Positions 5,063 to 5,139 of a DNA stretch of 5,139 nt are shown here, one piece after another. The translations under genes were made by a program, and so were the position numbers. Source of the stretch: UBA10003 sp964365025 (GTDB lineage Bacteria; Patescibacteriota; Patescibacteriia; Magasanikbacterales; UBA10003); the NCBI GenBank assembly GCA_964365025.1, contig CAYIOJ010000050.1:1-5139 (forward strand), given 5' to 3'. A model generated the notes under the pieces. That model saw only the letters and a program-made list of their open reading frames with translations, had not been told where the DNA came from and ran no database searches. Each line of letters opens with the position of its first letter. Position 1 is the first letter of the stretch.

Positions 5063-5139
5063 GGATGACGCAACAACGCAAATTTTTGCCTCAAAATTTA
5101 TGAAATTCCGTTTTTTTAATAATTAATTCCGAACAAGTT
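5063..5139. other. AT-rich upstream region with short repeats, no gene seen
   Basis: No open frame of note. It contains a near-palindrome GCAAA-TT-TTTGC (5078-5089), CGCAA repeated at 5069 and 5077, and AATTCCG repeated at 5104 and 5125 (21 bp apart, about two helical turns). These could be binding sites for a regulator of the adjacent promoter, or chance in AT-rich DNA. Confidence 0.35.

Overview
The window looks like a piece of a small bacterial genome, most likely Candidate Phyla Radiation (Patescibacteria, Parcubacteria-like). The reasons are the gene content (a short DksA/TraR-type zinc-finger protein, a compact LspA, a ComM/YifB ATPase, and a stand-alone PHP protein with a zinc ribbon of the kind often labelled 'UvrD' in these genomes), AT-leaning codons such as AAA, GAA, AAT and TTT, and the near absence of Shine-Dalgarno sequences in that part. 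The lineage is an inference; there is no rRNA or other marker in the window.

Left block (1-3415). A minus-strand operon reads from about 2074 leftwards: DksA/TraR-like regulator (1682-2053), signal peptidase II lspA (1199-1672), and comM/yifB (1-1253, cut by the window edge). The genes are 9 nt apart or overlap by 55 nt. A divergent plus-strand gene (2156-3415) encodes a PHP-family phosphoesterase with a zinc ribbon. The two transcription units are driven by back-to-back sigma70-type promoters whose -35 boxes are 6 bp apart. A 12-bp palindrome overlaps both -35 boxes. The PHP gene's mRNA is predicted to be nearly leaderless.

Right block (3416-5062). A self-contained minus-strand transcription unit has its own promoter (-35 TTGACA), two genes with strong Shine-Dalgarno sequences, and a Rho-independent terminator. 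The first gene is a fusion of a GDP-mannose-mannosyl-hydrolase-like Nudix domain with a C-terminal cupin. The second is a separate FdtA/WxcM-like cupin. Both families normally belong to nucleotide-sugar and surface-polysaccharide metabolism. The base composition and translation signals differ from the left block, which suggests horizontal acquisition.

The rest (5063-5139) is AT-rich upstream DNA with short repeats and no recognisable gene. I see no tRNA, rRNA, CRISPR array or transposase. The most novel-looking items are the Nudix-cupin plus cupin cassette, with its altered catalytic residues, and the divergent promoter arrangement. The rest is ordinary housekeeping sequence.
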